A stretch of 23,147 nt of DNA, from NCBI RefSeq assembly GCF_936933875.1, contig NZ_CAKZIK010000044.1, forward strand, positions 1-23,147, given 5' to 3'. The stretch is from an uncultured Chryseobacterium sp. (lineage in GTDB: Bacteria; Bacteroidota; Bacteroidia; Flavobacteriales; Weeksellaceae). The stretch's first letter is position 1, and each line of letters begins with the position of its first letter. Shown in pieces: positions 14,172 to 21,163 of this stretch. The notes below the pieces were generated by a model that searched no databases, was not told the origin of the DNA, and saw nothing but the letters and a program-made list of their open reading frames with translations. Both the position numbers and the translations under genes were made by a program.

Positions 14172-15038
14172 ATGAATAATTTTTTTCCAATTATTTCGGT
14201 TTCAGAATTAAAAGATATTATCAACGATAAAAACCTCGTGATTCTTGATGCGCGAGTTGGGAAAGATGCCCGTAAAAATTATCTAGAAAAACACATCAAA
14301 GGAGCACGATTTATTGATCTTGAAAAAGATATGGCGAAAGTTCCAAAAGATGCATCTAAAGGTGGAAGGCATCCTTTACCGGAGATTTTCGAATTTGCAA
14401 AAACACTCTCTGATCTAGGAATTTCTGAAAACTCCCACATTGTAGTTTATGATGACAAAAGCGGAGCAAATGCTGCAGCAAGATGTTGGTGGATGCTGAA
14501 ATCTTTCGGGATTGAAGAGGTTCAGGTTTTAGATGGAGGATTTCAACAGGCTGAAAAAGAGGGTGTTGAAATGAATTCGGGAGAAGAACACATTCATAAA
14601 AGTGTCATTAAAATTCCTGTAGATTGGAAACTTCCGACCAAAAATATTTTGGAAGTGGAGAAAGCTATTGCTGAAAATTCTGCAACGGTGATCGATGTTC
14701 GTGATGCGTATCGCTATAACGGAGAATCGGAGCCGATTGATTTGGTCGCGGGACATATTCCGGGAGCGATGAACATTCCTTTTTCTGAAAATTTGGATGA
14801 GAACGGGAATTTTCTTCAACCGGAAATTCTAAAAGAAAAATATTTAAAATTTTTAGATTCTTCGACTTCGCTCAGCATTTTAAATACTAGAAAACTCATT
14901 ATTCACTGTGGTTCCGGTGTTACGGCGTGTCATACGATTTTGGCTTTGAACGCTGCAGGTTTTGAAATGCCGGATTTGTACGTTGGTTCGTGGAGCGAAT
15001 GGAGCAGAAGTGGTAAAGAAATTGCAGTTGATATCTAA
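14172..15038 (+). CDS. Thiosulfate/3-mercaptopyruvate sulfurtransferase (two rhodanese domains)
   Basis: 288 residues. The N-terminal inactive rhodanese domain (about 8-125) has LVILDARVG, HIKGARFIDLE and VVYDDKSGANAAARCWWML. The C-terminal catalytic domain (about 150-285) has VIDVRDAYRY, GHIPGAMNIPF and the active loop HCGSGVTACH with persulfide Cys246. CGSGVT is typical of mercaptopyruvate sulfurtransferases rather than thiosulfate rhodanese (CRxGxT), so SseA-like activity is more likely. Odd feature: residues 230-236 (SSTSLSI) are encoded by a 19-bp sequence (14860-14878) found again in a spacer at 16516-16534. It lies just before the active loop, in a stretch that is usually shorter, so a dispersed repeat seems to have inserted in frame. 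The gene follows the HMG-CoA lyase gene by 37 bases. Confidence 0.93.
   Translation: MNNFFPIISVSELKDIINDKNLVILDARVGKDARKNYLEKHIKGARFIDLEKDMAKVPKDASKGGRHPLPEIFEFAKTLSDLGISENSHIVVYDDKSGANAAARCWWMLKSFGIEEVQVLDGGFQQAEKEGVEMNSGEEHIHKSVIKIPVDWKLPTKNILEVEKAIAENSATVIDVRDAYRYNGESEPIDLVAGHIPGAMNIPFSENLDENGNFLQPEILKEKYLKFLDSSTSLSILNTRKLIIHCGSGVTACHTILALNAAGFEMPDLYVGSWSEWSRSGKEIAVDI
14860..14878. repeat. 19-bp dispersed repeat copy inside the sulfurtransferase gene
   Basis: CTTCGACTTCGCTCAGCAT is identical to 16516-16534. By chance a 19-base identity in 23 kb is very unlikely. Here it is read in frame as part of SSTSLSI in the linker before the catalytic loop. Confidence 0.8.
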
Positions 15039-15049
15039 ATTTTCTAAAG

Positions 15050-15150
15050 AAACCCGAGACCATAGCCCCGGTTGAAGCGACATCCTTTTTCTTGCGAAGG
15101 CGAAAGCATGGCAGAAAAAGATACAGCGGAAAACGGGAAATAGCTCCTGG
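15050..15150. repeat. Structured, repeat-like non-coding element
   Basis: This covers the first part of the 349-base spacer. CTTTTTCTTGC (15085-15095) pairs with GCAGAAAAAG (15111-15120) with one bulge. Outer segments CCCG (15067-15070) and CGGG (15134-15137) can pair, as can AGC and GCT beyond them. The string ATAGCCCCGGTTGAAGCG followed by AGATACAGCGGAAA resembles a recurring intergenic sequence that I recall from many Flavobacteriia genomes, often mis-called as short ORFs. It could be a structured RNA or a REP-type repeat; I cannot assign an Rfam family. It lies directly after the sulfurtransferase stop. Confidence 0.55.
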
Positions 15151-15191
15151 AACCGGTACTTTCTTGTATATCCTGAGATTTCCAAGAAATA

Positions 15192-15299
15192 ATGAGGCAG
15201 ACGAAAAGACGTTTTAAGCCTACCGCTTTAAATTGTACTGTTGTGCCTTCAATTCCTCCTGATGTACAGAAAGCGGGGCTTTTTCGAATATGCGAATGA
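15192..15299 (+). CDS. Doubtful 35-residue ORF
   Basis: ATG at 15192 to TGA at 15297-15299 encodes a basic-start peptide MRQTKRRFKPTALNCTVVPS... ending FRICE. No promoter, signal peptide or homology is visible, and it sits in a repeat-bearing spacer. It may be a gene remnant or a chance frame. The rest of the spacer (15151-15191 and 15300-15318) shows nothing recognisable except a weak TTCTTG/CAAGAA hairpin. Confidence 0.2.
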   Translation: MRQTKRRFKPTALNCTVVPSIPPDVQKAGLFRICE

Positions 15300-15318
15300 A
15301 AATTTGGTCGGTTTGTGA

Positions 15319-15361
15319 AAAAAAATTTCGGCGGGCGCGAAGCGCCCGCCGAAATTTTTTT
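15319..15361. terminator. Bidirectional terminator with 20-bp perfect stem
   Basis: Bases 15319-15338 and 15342-15361 form a perfect 20-bp stem around a GAA triloop. The core is GGCGGGCGC/GCGCCCGCC flanked by A-run and T-run, so it works for both the sulfurtransferase (plus) and SufT (minus) transcripts. It is far more GC-rich than its surroundings. Confidence 0.85.
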
Positions 15362-15387
15362 GTAACACGCGATAAATCACGTCTCTA

Positions 15388-15714
15388 TTAGAACATTCCT
15401 AACTCAAATCTGGCTTCTTCGCTCATCATGTCTTTATTCCATGAAGGTTCGAAAGTCAGTTCCAAATCCACGTCTTTTACGTTTTCTACCCCTGCAACTT
15501 TTTCGCGAACTTCTGCTGGTAAACTTTCTGCAACAGGACAGTTGGGTGTGGTTAAAGTCATAATGACTTTTACGCTTCCTTCGTCGGAAATCTGTACGTC
15601 ATAAACCAATCCCAGTTCATAAATGTCAACTGGAATTTCCGGGTCGTAAACGGTTTTAAGTGCTTTTATGATATTTTCGCCGATGTCGGCAACTTGGTCG
15701 TCTGTATATTTCAT
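15388..15714 (-). CDS. sufT: SufT-like DUF59 (MIP18 family) Fe-S assembly protein
   Basis: 108 residues, almost entirely one MIP18/DUF59 domain. Hallmarks: VYDPEIPVDIYELGLVYDV (22-40), the conserved cysteine in TLTTPNCPVAESLPAEV (53-69), and LTFEPSWNKDMMSEEARFELGMF at the end. Such proteins help Fe-S cluster maturation; SufT in other bacteria is a carrier or assembly factor for high-demand targets, and PaaD is a paralogue. Its position on the same strand as sufABCD, 1.8 kb downstream, supports a SUF role over PaaD. It lies 30 bases after the exonuclease gene and is closed by the strong hairpin at 15319-15361. The exact client proteins are unknown. Confidence 0.88.
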   Translation of the reverse strand: MKYTDDQVADIGENIIKALKTVYDPEIPVDIYELGLVYDVQISDEGSVKVIMTLTTPNCPVAESLPAEVREKVAGVENVKDVDLELTFEPSWNKDMMSEEARFELGMF

Positions 15715-15744
15715 TGTGGCTTCTTCATTTGTCCTTTCGCCTTT

Positions 15745-16443
15745 TTAAGCTTCACTTCTTTGCAATAAATCTTCCTGTCGCATACGGCGAAAAACATTCG
15801 CCAAAGTTAAGACATCTTTTTCACAATATTTAACTATTCTAAATAAATCTTTCTCTATGTGATAAATCGATGAAACCATTGAGCCGTCTATATCATCTTT
15901 AGGTGTTGGAATGTTGAAAACATGTGCCAAAAGCTCGAGCGAAACGAAAGATTTATAGTCGCCGAATTTCCATAATTCCATCGTGTCGATATGTGGAATT
16001 TCCCAAGGTTTTTTGCCAAACATTTGGAAAGGTTTAGGAGGTTGCATTCCGTTAATCAGAAAACGTCTTGCAATCCACGGAAAGTCGAATTCTTTTCCGT
16101 TGTGAGCGCACAAAATTACATCTCGTAATCTTGGTCTGTTGAAAATTTCTCCAAATTCTTCCAAAATTTTTTTTTCGTCATCTCCGGAAAAACTGCGAAT
16201 CATTAATTTGTCGTTTTTTTCAATAATTCCGACCGAAATGCATATAATTTTGCCAAATTCTGCCATAATTCCGGCTCTTTCCATATAAAAATCTTCGGCC
16301 GTGATTTCTTCTTTTCGCTGATAAAAAGTCTTTTTGTCCCACAGTTTTTTTTCGGAATCGGGTAAATTATCCCAGGCTGAAGCGTTTGGAACGGTCTCAA
16401 TATCAAGGAATAAGACTTTTTCTGAAGGAATGTGTTGAATCAT
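15745..16443 (-). CDS. PolB-like 3'-5' exonuclease (RNase H fold)
   Basis: 232 residues of a DnaQ-like / predicted PolB-type exonuclease. The DEDDy active site is visible: Exo I FLDIETV (D14, E16), Exo II AHNGKEFDFPW (D120), and Exo III YCEKDV (Y206, D210). Two metal ions held by these acids would cleave single-strand 3' ends. It lacks a polymerase domain, so it acts alone or with partners in repair or RNA/DNA trimming; the substrate is unknown. The gene is preceded by a 101-base spacer full of short repeats and followed by sufT after 30 bases. Cotranscription with sufT is likely but shows no functional link that I can name. Confidence 0.87.
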   Translation of the reverse strand: MIQHIPSEKVLFLDIETVPNASAWDNLPDSEKKLWDKKTFYQRKEEITAEDFYMERAGIMAEFGKIICISVGIIEKNDKLMIRSFSGDDEKKILEEFGEIFNRPRLRDVILCAHNGKEFDFPWIARRFLINGMQPPKPFQMFGKKPWEIPHIDTMELWKFGDYKSFVSLELLAHVFNIPTPKDDIDGSMVSSIYHIEKDLFRIVKYCEKDVLTLANVFRRMRQEDLLQRSEA

Positions 16444-16451
16444 TGGTGTTG

Positions 16452-16488
16452 AATTTGAAAATGTGTTGATTTGATAATTTGAAAATGT
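16452..16488 (+). repeat. 13-bp direct repeat AATTTGAAAATGT
   Basis: Two exact copies at 16452-16464 and 16476-16488 lie directly ahead of the exonuclease gene start. The AATTTGAAAAT core is also in the 8-mer repeats after mutS (7041-7064). Confidence 0.65.
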
Positions 16489-16515
16489 TTTCGAGACCTT
16501 CTAACTAGAAATATG

Positions 16516-16534
16516 CTTCGACTTCGCTCAGCAT
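16516..16534. repeat. 19-bp dispersed repeat copy in the csaA-exonuclease spacer
   Basis: This is identical to the copy inside the sulfurtransferase gene (14860-14878). Here it is flanked by ATG and GACG, making the palindromic ATGCT...AGCAT ends of a family that I recall from many Bacteroidetes intergenic regions. It ends shortly before the csaA stop. Confidence 0.75.
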
Positions 16535-16544
16535 GACGAAAAAT

Positions 16545-16889
16545 CTATCCGACTTGCATTCCGTTTTTTGTGGTAAGTGAAGTTGTAAGCAATGTGACTT
16601 CTTTGTTTTCTCCGTAAACGCCAAGAACCAAGCATTCGCTGAAGAAATTCTTGATCTGCTTTTTCGGAAAGTTCACAACGGCCAAAACTTGCTTTCCAAT
16701 CAAGTCTTCAAGTTGGTACAAATCAGTGATTTGTGCGGATGATTTTCTGATTCCTAAATCTCCTAAATCTATTTCAACTTTAAATGACGGATTCCGAAGT
16801 CCGGGAAAATCCTCTGCCGAAATGATGGTTCCGGTTCTAATATCAATCTTTTCAAAATCAGTCCATGCAATTTCCGGTTTTATCTCCAT
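16545..16889 (-). CDS. csaA: CsaA-like tRNA-binding protein
   Basis: 114 residues, one EMAPII/tRNA-binding (OB-fold) domain. DFEKIDIRTGTIISAEDFPG (11-30), IRKSSAQITDLYQLEDLIGKQV and AVVNFPKKQIKNFFSECLVLGV follow the CsaA pattern (IGIKKSSAQIT, NFPPRQI, SECLVLG). CsaA is a small dimer that binds tRNA and has been proposed as a chaperone in protein export in Bacillus; it resembles the C-terminal domain of MetRS. The start lies 32 bases inside the upstream HExxH gene, so translation is coupled. The length is usual. Confidence 0.92.
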   Translation of the reverse strand: MEIKPEIAWTDFEKIDIRTGTIISAEDFPGLRNPSFKVEIDLGDLGIRKSSAQITDLYQLEDLIGKQVLAVVNFPKKQIKNFFSECLVLGVYGENKEVTLLTTSLTTKNGMQVG

Positions 16890-17442
16890 TTTGTAAATTT
16901 TCGTTAGTTTTTGGTTGTTTTTCGCCTCTTTTTATCAAAATTTCGTCCAAAAGTTCCTCAATTTTAATTTTTTCTGCTGCATATTTTTTTTGCAAATCCG
17001 AATTTTCTCCCATTCTTTTGTAATATTCCAAAGCTTTTTCGCAAAACTGTTTTCGGTTGAAATCTGGCGCATCAGGAATCAAAGGAAAATTGGTGTGGAA
17101 CAGCATTTCTGAATAAGCCTGAAATTCTCTTTCGTTTTTGTCTTCCACAACGGGGTCCTGCGTTTTCTGACGAACATGAAGCATTTCGTGAGCAATTAAA
17201 TTCAGCACTAAACTTAAATCAAAATCAAAAAGATTCTTTGGGATCATGATTTTCTGTTTTGCCCTGAATTCACCTTCTGTAGTTACAACAACGAAATTGG
17301 GTTTATCATCATTTCGCAGTCCAAAACCTTCAAGATGGTCATCTTCCAAACCGAAAGACCGCAACAGATATTCTGCTGCATCAAACAATTGATTATGCTC
17401 TTTGTAAGCATCTACGTGAAATTTGAAGGTGTCTAAATTCAT
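16858..17442 (-). CDS. Putative zinc metallopeptidase (HExxH protein)
   Basis: 194 residues, no signal peptide. The central HEMLH (H85-E86-M-L-H89) in LVLNLIAHEMLHVRQK is the zincin motif; a Glu after it (ERE, 104-106) could be the third ligand. The C-terminal part (about 110-194) is helical and charged, rich in K/E (YYKRMGENSDLQKKYAAEKIKIEELL), possibly a coiled coil. I know no named family; a SprT- or M48-like minimal protease is possible, and it may also be a non-peptidase metal-binding protein. Its last 32 bases overlap csaA. It starts just after the sufD terminator, so it is a separate transcription unit from the suf operon. Confidence 0.65.
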   Translation of the reverse strand: MNLDTFKFHVDAYKEHNQLFDAAEYLLRSFGLEDDHLEGFGLRNDDKPNFVVVTTEGEFRAKQKIMIPKNLFDFDLSLVLNLIAHEMLHVRQKTQDPVVEDKNEREFQAYSEMLFHTNFPLIPDAPDFNRKQFCEKALEYYKRMGENSDLQKKYAAEKIKIEELLDEILIKRGEKQPKTNENLQNGDKTGNCMD

Positions 17443-17448
17443 TTCTCT

Positions 17449-17479
17449 AAATTAAAAAATCCCGCTAAAAAACGGGATT
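17449..17479 (-). terminator. Terminator of the suf operon
   Basis: AATCCCG (17458-17464) pairs with CGGGATT (17473-17479) around an 8-base A-rich loop. On the minus strand the stem is followed by a T-run. It lies between the sufD stop (17502) and the HExxH gene and ends the sufABCD transcript. Confidence 0.85.
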
Positions 17480-17501
17480 ATTATTTGAAAATTATTTTAT
17501 G

Positions 17502-18809
17502 TTAAAATTCCATTTCCACTTCCAGTTTTTCTGCCAAAAGTTTTGAAATTTTCAATTTAAGCGGTTCAATGTCAATATTTTGCATTGCGTCATTTGCAAA
17601 AGCGTATAATAATAAAGCTTGTGCTTCTTTTTTGGAAATTCCTCTTGCTCTTAAATAAAACATTGCATCTTCATTCAATTGCCCTACTGTACAACCGTGA
17701 GAACATTTCACATCATCTGCAAAAATTTCTAACTGCGGTTTGGTGTCGATTGTTGCTCCTTCAGAAAGTAACACGTTGTTATTCTGTTGATAAGCGTTGG
17801 TTTTTTGCGCAATTTTATCAACGAAAACTTTCCCGTTGAAAACACCTTTTGCTGAATCTTTGAAAATTCCTTTATAGTTTTGGTATGACTCACAATTCGG
17901 TTGGTTGTGGTGAACTGCAGTGTGATGATCCACCAATTGTTCTTTTCCAATAATCGTGATTCCGTTCATAAAAGAGTTGATATTTTCTCCGTTATGAATA
18001 AAATCCAGATTGTTTCTCACCAATTTTCCACCGAAAGAAAACGTATTAACTGTCGCCAAAGAATCTCTTTCCTGCTTCGCAAAAGTATTGTCAATTAAAT
18101 ACGAAGTATCGTTATCGTTTTGCAGTTTATGCCAATCTGCTTTTGCATTTTTTCCTGTAAAAATTTCGGTTACAGAATTGGTAAACACAAAATTCGCATC
18201 AAAATTATGATGACTTTCTATGATTTCGATTTTTGAACCTTCTTCAGCAATCAGTAAATTTCTTGTGTTGTAAAACGTGTTTTCTTCCTGATTTTGAGAA
18301 AGATAAAAAACATGAATTGGCTTTTCAATCACCACATTTTTAGGAACTTTCATGAAGAAACCGTCTCTTGTGTAAGCTGAATTGAGATTCACAAAAGCGT
18401 TGTTCTGATCAGCCAGTTTGTTGAAATAATTTTCAAAAACTTCTCTGTGATTTGCATCATTCAACGCATATCTGAAAGACAAAAATTCTACATTTTCGAT
18501 GGAAATTTTTGACAATTCCTTGTGAAGCTCACCGTTGATGAAGACAATCCAGTCGAAATGTTCTTCACCCAAATGCAGTTCGTCCAACTGTTCTTTCGTG
18601 ATGTTATGATGTTCTGAAGGAAAGAAATTGTAATCTTTCTCCGTGATTTCACGAAGATTGGTGTATTTGTATTCCTCGTCTTTTTTAGTTGGGAAACCTG
18701 CGTTTTCAAATTTTTGAAGCGCAGAAGTTCTTGCGTCATTCAGAAAAGAATGGTGCAGTTTTCCTAAAAATTCGGAGTGATTTTGTAATATTTGCTCAAA
18801 TAAAGCCAT
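17502..18809 (-). CDS. sufD: Fe-S cluster assembly protein SufD
   Basis: 435 residues, SufD/SufB family right-handed beta-helix protein. SufD joins SufB and SufC in the SufBC2D scaffold where nascent Fe-S clusters form, and it is needed for iron acquisition by the complex. Visible: PTKKDEEYKYTNLREI (about 40-55, N-terminal helix typical of SufD), KPIHVFYLSQ (about 164-173, start of the beta core), DHHTAVHHNQPNCESYQNYKGIFKDSAKGVFNGKVFVDK, and the C-terminal CSHGCTVGQLNEDAMFYLRARGISKKEAQALLLYAF, the conserved histidine/cysteine patch. The length is normal. It starts 71 bases after sufC; this gap holds a small repeat (18836-18880). Confidence 0.96.
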   Translation of the reverse strand: MALFEQILQNHSEFLGKLHHSFLNDARTSALQKFENAGFPTKKDEEYKYTNLREITEKDYNFFPSEHHNITKEQLDELHLGEEHFDWIVFINGELHKELSKISIENVEFLSFRYALNDANHREVFENYFNKLADQNNAFVNLNSAYTRDGFFMKVPKNVVIEKPIHVFYLSQNQEENTFYNTRNLLIAEEGSKIEIIESHHNFDANFVFTNSVTEIFTGKNAKADWHKLQNDNDTSYLIDNTFAKQERDSLATVNTFSFGGKLVRNNLDFIHNGENINSFMNGITIIGKEQLVDHHTAVHHNQPNCESYQNYKGIFKDSAKGVFNGKVFVDKIAQKTNAYQQNNNVLLSEGATIDTKPQLEIFADDVKCSHGCTVGQLNEDAMFYLRARGISKKEAQALLLYAFANDAMQNIDIEPLKLKISKLLAEKLEVEMEF

Positions 18810-18835
18810 ATCTGTTTTGATAAAAGAGAAAAGAA

Positions 18836-18880
18836 GAAAGAAAAAAGAATGTCTTTGTTCTTGGCTCTTGGTTCTTTAAT
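18836..18880. repeat. TTCTTGG-type short repeat in the sufC-sufD spacer
   Basis: TTCTTGG, CTCTTGG and TTCTTTA follow each other near 18858-18878, after a purine-rich run (AGAAGAAAGAAAAAAGAA) to which they are partly inverse. No ORF. The pattern AGAACCAAGAGCCAAGAAC is one of the intergenic repeat types of such genomes, in my memory. Confidence 0.5.
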
Positions 18881-19624
18881 CTAATTTAAAAGCCAGTCGT
18901 AGCCTTTATCTTCCAGTTCCAAGGCCAAAGATTTGTCGCCGGTTTTGATGATTTTCCCGTCTGCCAAAACGTGAACATAATCCGGTTGAATGTAGTTCAA
19001 AAGTCTTTGATAGTGGGTAATTAACAAGACCGCATTTCCTTCATTTCTGAATTTATTGACGCCGTCTGCAACAATTCTCAGTGCATCGATATCCAAACCT
19101 GAATCGGTTTCGTCGAGGATCGCCAGTTTGGGGTTGAGCATCATCATTTGGAAAATTTCGTTTCTTTTCTTTTCACCACCCGAAAAACCTTCGTTTAGCG
19201 ACCTTGAAAGGAAGTCTTTTTTGATCTCCAACAGTTCAGATTTTTCACGAATTAATGCCAACATTTCTTTTGCAGGCATGTCTTCTTTTCCGTTCGCTTT
19301 TCTGGTTTCATTTATCGCTGCTTTGATGAAATTCGTCACCGAAACGCCGGGAATTTCTACCGGATATTGAAAAGAAAGGAAAATTCCTTTGTGCGCTCTT
19401 TCCTCAGGAGCATCTTCAACGATATCTTCTCCTTCGAAAAGAATTTCCCCGTCTGTTACTTCGTAATCTTCTTTTCCGGCGATCACGGATGAAAGCGTAG
19501 ATTTTCCGGCACCGTTTGGTCCCATAATCGCGTGCACTTCGCCCGGTTTTATTTCTAGGTTGATTCCTTTTAGAATTTCTGCGCCATCTTCAATTTTGGC
19601 GTGTAAGTTTTTGATTTGTAGCAT
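18881..19624 (-). CDS. sufC: Fe-S assembly ATPase SufC
   Basis: 247 residues, ABC-type ATPase that drives the SufBC2D scaffold. Walker A GPNGAGKST (35-43), Q-loop in FLSFQYPVEIPGV (about 82-94), ABC signature FSGGEKKRNE (147-156), Walker B LAILDETDSGLDID (167-180; note the SufC-specific ETDSGLD) and H-loop ITHYQRLL. No transmembrane domain, as expected. It lies between sufB and sufD, with an 87-base gap to sufB that holds a repeat. The overall operon order is sufA-B-C-D. Confidence 0.97.
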   Translation of the reverse strand: MLQIKNLHAKIEDGAEILKGINLEIKPGEVHAIMGPNGAGKSTLSSVIAGKEDYEVTDGEILFEGEDIVEDAPEERAHKGIFLSFQYPVEIPGVSVTNFIKAAINETRKANGKEDMPAKEMLALIREKSELLEIKKDFLSRSLNEGFSGGEKKRNEIFQMMMLNPKLAILDETDSGLDIDALRIVADGVNKFRNEGNAVLLITHYQRLLNYIQPDYVHVLADGKIIKTGDKSLALELEDKGYDWLLN

Positions 19625-19637
19625 CTTTTATTTGTAT

Positions 19638-19708
19638 AACGCAAAGAGCGCTAAGTTTTTTTATAATTTTCTGCTTTAAGGTCGCAAAGGCGCTTCGCTT
19701 AGCAAAGA
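19638..19708. repeat. CGCAAAGAGCGCTAAG-type imperfect inverted repeat in the sufB-sufC spacer
   Basis: The spacer has AACGCAAAGAGCGCTAAG (19638-19655) and its imperfect inverse GGCGCTTCGCTTAGCAAAG (19689-19707). The GCTTTAAGGTCGCAAAGGCG in between is a direct variant. It fits the GCAAAGGCGCAAAG repeat class common in Flavobacteriia. It sits inside an operon, where a hairpin could affect mRNA stability or the relative output of sufC and sufB. Confidence 0.6.
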
Positions 19709-19711
19709 ATT

Positions 19712-21160
19712 TTATCCAACCGAACCTTCCAAGGAAATTTCCAGTAATTTTTGTGCTTCGATCGCGAATTCCATCGGTAGTTTATTCAAAACTTCTTTGC
19801 TGAAACCATTAACAATCAATGCAATTGCTCTTTCAGTATCAATTCCTCTTTGGTTGCAGTAGAAAATCTGATCTTCACCGATTTTCGAAGTCGTGGCTTC
19901 ATGTTCCAATTGAGCGGAAGGATCCTTGATTTCTATATATGGAAAAGTGTGGGCTCCGCATTCATTTCCCATTAAAAGTGAATCGCACTGCGAAAAGTTA
20001 CGTGCTCCTTTTGCGGAAGGCATCACTTTCACCAAACCTCGGTAAGAATTGTTCGATTTTCCGGCGGAAATTCCTTTCGAAATAATGGTTGATTTCGTGT
20101 TTTTACCAATGTGGATCATCTTCGTTCCGGTATCGGCATATTGATGATTATTGGTTACGGCAATCGAATAAAATTCTCCGATTGAGTTATCGCCTTTCAA
20201 AATACAGCTTGGATATTTCCAGGTTACGGCAGAACCTGTTTCAACTTGCGTCCAAGAAATTTTTGCGTTTTTTTCGCATAAACCTCTCTTGGTCACGAAG
20301 TTATAAACTCCGCCTTTTCCGTTTTCATCACCTGGGAACCAGTTTTGAACGGTAGAATATTTAATTTCGGCATTGTCCATCGCAATTAACTCAACAACTG
20401 CTGCGTGCAATTGGTTTTCGTCTCTTGCAGGAGCAGTACAACCTTCCAAATAGGAAACATAACTTCCTTCATCGGCAATTACCAAAGTTCTTTCAAACTG
20501 TCCGGTTCCCGCTTGGTTGATTCTGAAATACGTGGAAAGTTCCATAGGACATTTCACTCCTTTTGGAATATAGCAGAAACTTCCGTCAGAAAAAACGGCT
20601 GAATTCAAAGCAGCGTAGAAATTATCTCCTCTTGGAACCACTTTTCCGATAAATTTTTGAACCAATTCTGGATATTCGCGAATTGCTTCGGAAATAGACA
20701 TAAAGATGATACCTTTTTCTTTCAAAGTTTCCTGAAAAGTGGTCTTTACCGAAACAGAATCCATCACGATATCAACCGCAACTCCTGACAAACGTTTCTG
20801 TTCCTCAATATTGATTCCCAGTTTCTCAAAAGTCTTCAACAATTCCGGATCAACTTCGTCCAAACTTGCCAGTTCAGGCTTTTTCTTGGGTGCTGCGTAA
20901 TATCTTATTGCTTGGAAATCAGGCTTTTCGTATTTAATGTTCGCCCAATCCGGCTCATCCATTTTTTGCCAAATTCGGAAAGATTCCAAACGCCAGTCTG
21001 TCATCCATTGTGGTTCTTCTTTTTTCGAAGAAATTGCACGGATGATATCTTCATTTAAACCTATCGGAAAATCCTCATATTCGATGTCGGTATAAAATCC
21101 GGCTTCGTATTCCTTCGTCTTAAGGTCTTCTCTTAAATCATCTTCTGTGTACTTCGCCAT
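19712..21160 (-). CDS. sufB: Fe-S cluster assembly protein SufB
   Basis: 482 residues. SufB is the main scaffold subunit that receives persulfide sulfur from the SufS-SufE system and assembles the cluster. Visible: EPQWMTDWRLESFRIWQKM (about 48-66, N-terminal SufB signature), VVPRGDNFYAALNSAVFSDGSFCYIPKGVKCPMELSTYFRIN, LVIADEGSYVSYLEGCTAPARDENQLHAAVVEL, WKYPSCILKGDNSIGEFYS, and the C-terminal HEATTSKIGEDQIFYCNQRGIDTERAIALIVNGF with conserved residues for cluster assembly (Cys and Glu on the SufB-SufD face). The length is typical. sufA stops 3 bases upstream, indicating translational coupling. Confidence 0.98.
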   Translation of the reverse strand: MAKYTEDDLREDLKTKEYEAGFYTDIEYEDFPIGLNEDIIRAISSKKEEPQWMTDWRLESFRIWQKMDEPDWANIKYEKPDFQAIRYYAAPKKKPELASLDEVDPELLKTFEKLGINIEEQKRLSGVAVDIVMDSVSVKTTFQETLKEKGIIFMSISEAIREYPELVQKFIGKVVPRGDNFYAALNSAVFSDGSFCYIPKGVKCPMELSTYFRINQAGTGQFERTLVIADEGSYVSYLEGCTAPARDENQLHAAVVELIAMDNAEIKYSTVQNWFPGDENGKGGVYNFVTKRGLCEKNAKISWTQVETGSAVTWKYPSCILKGDNSIGEFYSIAVTNNHQYADTGTKMIHIGKNTKSTIISKGISAGKSNNSYRGLVKVMPSAKGARNFSQCDSLLMGNECGAHTFPYIEIKDPSAQLEHEATTSKIGEDQIFYCNQRGIDTERAIALIVNGFSKEVLNKLPMEFAIEAQKLLEISLEGSVG

Positions 21161-21163
21161 AAT

